A stretch of 9,779 bases of DNA, from positions 1 to 9,779 of the forward strand of contig CAWUJM010000055.1 in assembly GCA_963922685.1 (NCBI GenBank). Direction: 5' to 3'. Position 1 is the stretch's first letter; the number at the start of each line of letters is the position of its first letter. Source of the DNA: JAHDBG01 sp963922685 (lineage in GTDB: Bacteria > Pseudomonadota > Gammaproteobacteria > Chromatiales > Chromatiaceae). The notes beneath the pieces were generated by a model. That model made no database searches and was not told the origin of the DNA. It saw only the letters and a list, made by a program, of their open reading frames with translations. This document shows positions 7,238 through 9,779 of this stretch, piece by piece. The position numbers and the translations under genes were made by a program.

Positions 7238-7324
7238 GTGTCATTCTGCGCGCAGCGAAGCGTAGTCGCAGAATCTGGTCTGAACTCCGGGACATGGATT
7301 CCGCGACTTCGCGCGGAATGACAC
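7238..7324. repeat. Interspersed palindromic repeat unit, copy 2
   Basis: This 87-bp unit has perfect 9-bp outer arms, GTGTCATTC (7238-7246) and GAATGACAC (7316-7324). Within it sit two hairpins facing opposite ways: ATTCTGCG (7243-7250) with CGCAGAAT (7267-7274), and ATTCCGCG (7298-7305) with CGCGGAAT (7312-7319). The right half is the reverse complement of the unit at 165-196 with about two mismatches in 32. Paired REP-like palindromes of this shape resemble BIMEs. It starts 36 bases after glnA ends, so it could protect or end the glnA transcript; that is inference. Confidence 0.7.
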
Positions 7325-7506
7325 GCAATCAGATACGCAGATCTTAACTGATTCTGGTGGTGGGTCAGATGTGTTGTTGATACAAATATCAAGCTGAAAA
7401 TTACATATAGCATCTTGAAAAATCAGTGCCTTTATTTGTGATTTCCAATTGATTTACGCAGAAACACATCTTTGACCTGCTACGCAACAAGTGATGAGAG
7501 ATAAAC

Positions 7507-7545
7507 CCGGGTGATGGTATTTTTTCGTCCGGGTATGGTCTTTTA
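7507..7545 (+). repeat. Tandem direct repeat upstream of soxB
   Basis: CCGGGTGATGGTATTTT (from 7508) is followed 21 bases later by CCGGGTATGGTCTTTT (from 7529). The two copies differ by one missing G and one base change. The outer parts can also pair (ACCCGG at 7505-7510 with CCGGGT at 7529-7534). The pair ends about 15 bases before the soxB ATG, so it lies in or next to the leader. It could be a regulator site or a translation-control hairpin; no regulator is identified. Confidence 0.4.
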
Positions 7546-7560
7546 GCAATGAGATAACCT

Positions 7561-9456
7561 ATGCAGGATCTGCTCCGGCGTGACTTTTTACGTTATCTGG
7601 CCGCAGGTGGTGTGACACTGTCCGGCGGTTTAGGAGTCTGGTCTTTATATAATGGAAAAACTGATCAATTGCGGGACTTGTATCAGGCCCCGATGCAGGG
7701 GCAGATACGTATCCTGCACACCGCTGATATTCACGGGCAACTGAACCCGGTCTATTTTCGTGAACCCAATGTGAATCTGGGGCTGGGCGAATCGTATGCG
7801 CGGCTGCCGCATCTGGTCGGCAGGCGGCTGCTGGACACATTGCAGATCCCGGAAGACAGCCCGGAGGCGTATGCCTATACCTATCTGAACTTTGAGGCCG
7901 CCGCTGCACGTTATGGACGGATGGGTGGACTGGCGCACCTGCAGACGCTATATCATCAGTTGCGGGCTGCCGCAGGTGGAGTGCAGAATACGCTGACTCT
8001 GGACAGTGGTGATCTGTGGCAGGGTTCGGCCACCGCATTGTGGACGCGCGGATTGGATATGGTGGAAGCGGCTAACCTGCTGGGAATTCAGGTGATGGTG
8101 GGCCACTGGGAATTCACTTATCGTGCCGCAGAGGTACTGAACAACCTGGCACTATTCAAGGGCGAGTTCATCGGACAGAACGTGCGGGTGAAGGAAGAGG
8201 CCCTGTTTGGTGAGGTTTACCCGGAACTGGTTGAGCAGAATAACGGGCGCGGATTGTTCAGTGAAGATACCGGACATGTGTTTCAGCCCTACACCCTGCG
8301 TGAAGTGGCGGGACATCAGATCGCCGTAGTTGGCCAGGCATTTCCACGTACGGCGAATACAAATCCACCCGGCTTTATACCGGACTGGACCTTCGGATTG
8401 CGCGAAGATGACCTGAAAGAACTAGTGGTTAAGATCCGGCGTGAACATCAACCTGCCGCCGTGGTGTTGTTATCGCACAATGGGATGGATGTGGATCTGA
8501 AGATGGCGCGGCGGGTACCCGGGCTGGATGCAATCTTTGGCGGGCATACACACGATGCCATACCGCTACCGGTGAAGGTGCCGAATGGCGCTGGAGAATG
8601 TTGGGTGACGAATGCCGGTTCCAGCGGTAAGGTCGTGGGCGTGATGGATCTGGCAATGGCGGAAGGGCGGGTGCAGCGCAAGTCCTATCGGATGTTACCA
8701 GTGTTTGCCCGACAATTAGAACCCGATCCCGAAATGCAGGCTTATATTCGCCAGCTACGTGCCAGGGTATACAATCAATCCATTGTTGAAAGTCGCAACC
8801 CGCGTTACTTTTTTCAACCGACGCGAGTTGGGCAGACCTATGCGCAGATTCTGGAAGAACAGTTGGCGATCGCAGGTACCACCCTGTACCGGCGTGGCAA
8901 TTTTATGGGCACCTGGGATCAGGTGATCTGTGATGCCTTGCGGGCAGAATACCAGGCGGATATTGCCTTATCACCCGGTGTTCGCTGGGGCACCAGCGTT
9001 CCACAAGGACACTGGATCCGGATGGAAGACGTGATGGCGCAATGCGCCATCACCTATGGTGAAACTTATGTTACCGAAATGACCGGGCAGCAGATCGTCA
9101 CCATGCTGGAACAGGTTGCGGATAACCTGTTTGATCCGGACCCATACCGTCAGTCGGGTGGTGATATGGTGCGGGTCGGCGGTTTAGACTACCGGATTGC
9201 ACCGGCACAGCCATTGCACCAGCGTATCAGCAATGCCCGGTTAAATGATGGCCGGGCACTGGTAGCAGATCAGGTGTACACAGTTGCAGGCTGGGCTGTG
9301 GTCGGGCGGGTACCGGACGGTCGGCTGATCTGGGATATTGTGCGTGACTATATTCTGCGTACCCGGGATGCACAGCAGGTACTGCGGATCAGGCGAATGA
9401 ACTATCCGACTCTGATGGGTGTGGCAGATAATCCGGGTATAGCTGATTACGGGTAG
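7561..9456 (+). CDS. soxB: Thiosulfohydrolase SoxB
   Basis: SoxB hydrolyses the sulfonate from the sulfur carrier SoxY, releasing sulfate, in periplasmic thiosulfate oxidation. The 631-residue protein begins with a Tat-like signal: RRDFLRYL (6-13), then a hydrophobic stretch to about 30; no clear AxA cleavage site is visible. The dimetal (manganese in known SoxB) phosphoesterase domain shows ADIHGQL (55-61; Asp56, His58), the SoxB signature VYFREPNVNLG (64-74), DSGDLWQGSATALWTRG (148-164; Asp151), GHWEFTY (181-187), Asn207 in GQNV, LSHNGMD (304-310) and GGHTHD (327-332). The C-terminal nucleotidase-like domain has GNFMGTWDQ (446-454), ALSPGVRWG and DPDPYRQSGGDMVRVGG (525-541). These SoxB-specific blocks separate it from UshA-type 5'-nucleotidases. 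The start has only a weak GAG ribosome site at 7551-7553. No other sox gene lies in the window, and a terminator follows about 180 bases on, so it looks monocistronic. Confidence 0.96.
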   Translation: MQDLLRRDFLRYLAAGGVTLSGGLGVWSLYNGKTDQLRDLYQAPMQGQIRILHTADIHGQLNPVYFREPNVNLGLGESYARLPHLVGRRLLDTLQIPEDSPEAYAYTYLNFEAAAARYGRMGGLAHLQTLYHQLRAAAGGVQNTLTLDSGDLWQGSATALWTRGLDMVEAANLLGIQVMVGHWEFTYRAAEVLNNLALFKGEFIGQNVRVKEEALFGEVYPELVEQNNGRGLFSEDTGHVFQPYTLREVAGHQIAVVGQAFPRTANTNPPGFIPDWTFGLREDDLKELVVKIRREHQPAAVVLLSHNGMDVDLKMARRVPGLDAIFGGHTHDAIPLPVKVPNGAGECWVTNAGSSGKVVGVMDLAMAEGRVQRKSYRMLPVFARQLEPDPEMQAYIRQLRARVYNQSIVESRNPRYFFQPTRVGQTYAQILEEQLAIAGTTLYRRGNFMGTWDQVICDALRAEYQADIALSPGVRWGTSVPQGHWIRMEDVMAQCAITYGETYVTEMTGQQIVTMLEQVADNLFDPDPYRQSGGDMVRVGGLDYRIAPAQPLHQRISNARLNDGRALVADQVYTVAGWAVVGRVPDGRLIWDIVRDYILRTRDAQQVLRIRRMNYPTLMGVADNPGIADYG

Positions 9457-9779
9457 TTTCTATAGGGTGCTTCTGAAAATCGGATAGTCAATTGCCAGGA
9501 TCTACTGGCTCACCCTTACAGCCATTGTTTTTATTGGGCTTTTTATGTCAGCGGGAATTCCTGTTTTGGTCAAAAAGTCATGGTAATTTTTCGGGACTTT
9601 CGCTAAAATAAAAAATTTGAAAACATCAAGGTCAGAGGCCGGGCCACGCCCGGCCTTTTTGCGTGTGAAGGTCAGGAACCTGAATTGTCCGGGCAGCTGA
9701 TGCAATTGTTATGGCTTCCGGTGCGTCAGCAATTCCCGCTGCGATAGAAACCCCCAATAAAAATAAGGGTTGTAGGGGT
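9457..9779. other. Intergenic region downstream of soxB
   Basis: No supported gene is seen in these 323 bases. The main element is the intrinsic terminator at 9636-9660. A minus-strand frame at 9502-9705 reads straight through that terminator and matches no known family. AAAGTC (9574-9579) can pair with GACTTT (9595-9600). The window ends in a small C-run/G-run dyad, AACCC (9749-9753) with GGGTT (9767-9771), with an A-rich loop. Confidence 0.55.
9636..9660 (+). terminator. Strong Rho-independent terminator
   Basis: AGGCCGGGC-CAC-GCCCGGCCT forms a perfect 9-bp GC-rich stem with a three-base loop, followed at once by T9656-T9660. Its orientation fits transcripts coming from soxB or from a short transcript that starts between soxB and this point. 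It lies about 180 bases after the soxB stop, farther than usual. The 8-base sequence AAGGTCAG flanks it on both sides (9628-9635 and 9668-9675). Confidence 0.85.

Larger units (their letters stand above)
7202..7560. other. glnA-soxB intergenic region
   Basis: These 359 bases contain no convincing gene. A minus-strand frame across 7189-7413 is an artefact of the interspersed repeat. The parts seen are the palindromic repeat unit (7238-7324), an AT-rich stretch (about 7375-7470) and a tandem direct repeat (7507-7545) just before soxB. TTGACC at 7472-7477 resembles a -35 box but has no good -10 at the right spacing. I see no clear terminator for glnA other than the palindrome itself. Confidence 0.6.

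Noticed and set aside
7189..7413. A 74-codon minus-strand frame after glnA.
   Set aside because: It overlaps the glnA end and is built largely from the interspersed repeat; its translation SARSRGIHVPEF is a typical artefact of that palindrome.
9545..9586. A 13-codon plus-strand frame MSAGIPVLVKKSW ahead of a small hairpin and the terminator, like a leader-peptide attenuator.
   Set aside because: There is no Shine-Dalgarno, no run of one amino acid, and no gene after the terminator within the window to be attenuated.
9502..9705. A 67-codon minus-strand frame downstream of soxB.
   Set aside because: It reads through the strong terminator stem, has no ribosome site I can see and matches no family.
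9661..9747. A plus-strand frame ending ELSGQLMQLLWLPVRQQFPLR before a TAG, perhaps a gene remnant.
   Set aside because: It has no proper start between the terminator and the stop, and is too short to match to a family, so a remnant cannot be supported.

Overview
The window reads as chromosomal DNA of a sulfur-oxidising proteobacterium, most likely a gammaproteobacterium. Three features support this: a single-chain PurL of about 1280 residues with fused glutaminase, the form usual in gamma- and betaproteobacteria; a GlnA that aligns with E. coli GlnA almost from end to end and keeps the adenylylation tyrosine; and a SoxB thiosulfohydrolase. No genus can be named from sequence alone. Base composition looks moderate, just above half G+C by eye.

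Layout from left to right. Bases 1-50 probably hold the last 15 codons of an unidentified gene. Bases 51-540 are non-coding and rich in palindromes: an interspersed GTCATTC/GAATGAC-bounded palindrome unit (167-320) and, separately, a hairpin element with perfect 29-bp arms (353-465). A minus-strand gene (541-1701) encodes an intact AAA ATPase of the DUF4143 type with a nuclease-like C-terminal motif. It diverges from purL (1800-5645) across an AT-rich 98-bp gap that contains nested dyads and a possible promoter. purL is followed by glnA (5789-7201) behind a gap with a plausible sigma-54 promoter, then a 359-bp gap with a second copy of the interspersed palindrome (7238-7324), then soxB (7561-9456). 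After soxB come 323 bp with a strong intrinsic terminator (9636-9660) and no convincing gene.

How the genes relate: GlnA makes glutamine and PurL uses glutamine as ammonia donor for step four of purine synthesis, so they are metabolically linked neighbours, but the gap between them suggests separate promoters. SoxB is a periplasmic enzyme of thiosulfate oxidation; here it stands alone without soxXA, soxYZ or soxCD. The ATPase gene is an accessory gene of unknown role. All four full-length genes appear intact. I found no CRISPR array, tRNA, rRNA, transposase, phage gene or clear novel multi-gene system. The unexplained material is the intergenic palindromes and the compact control regions.
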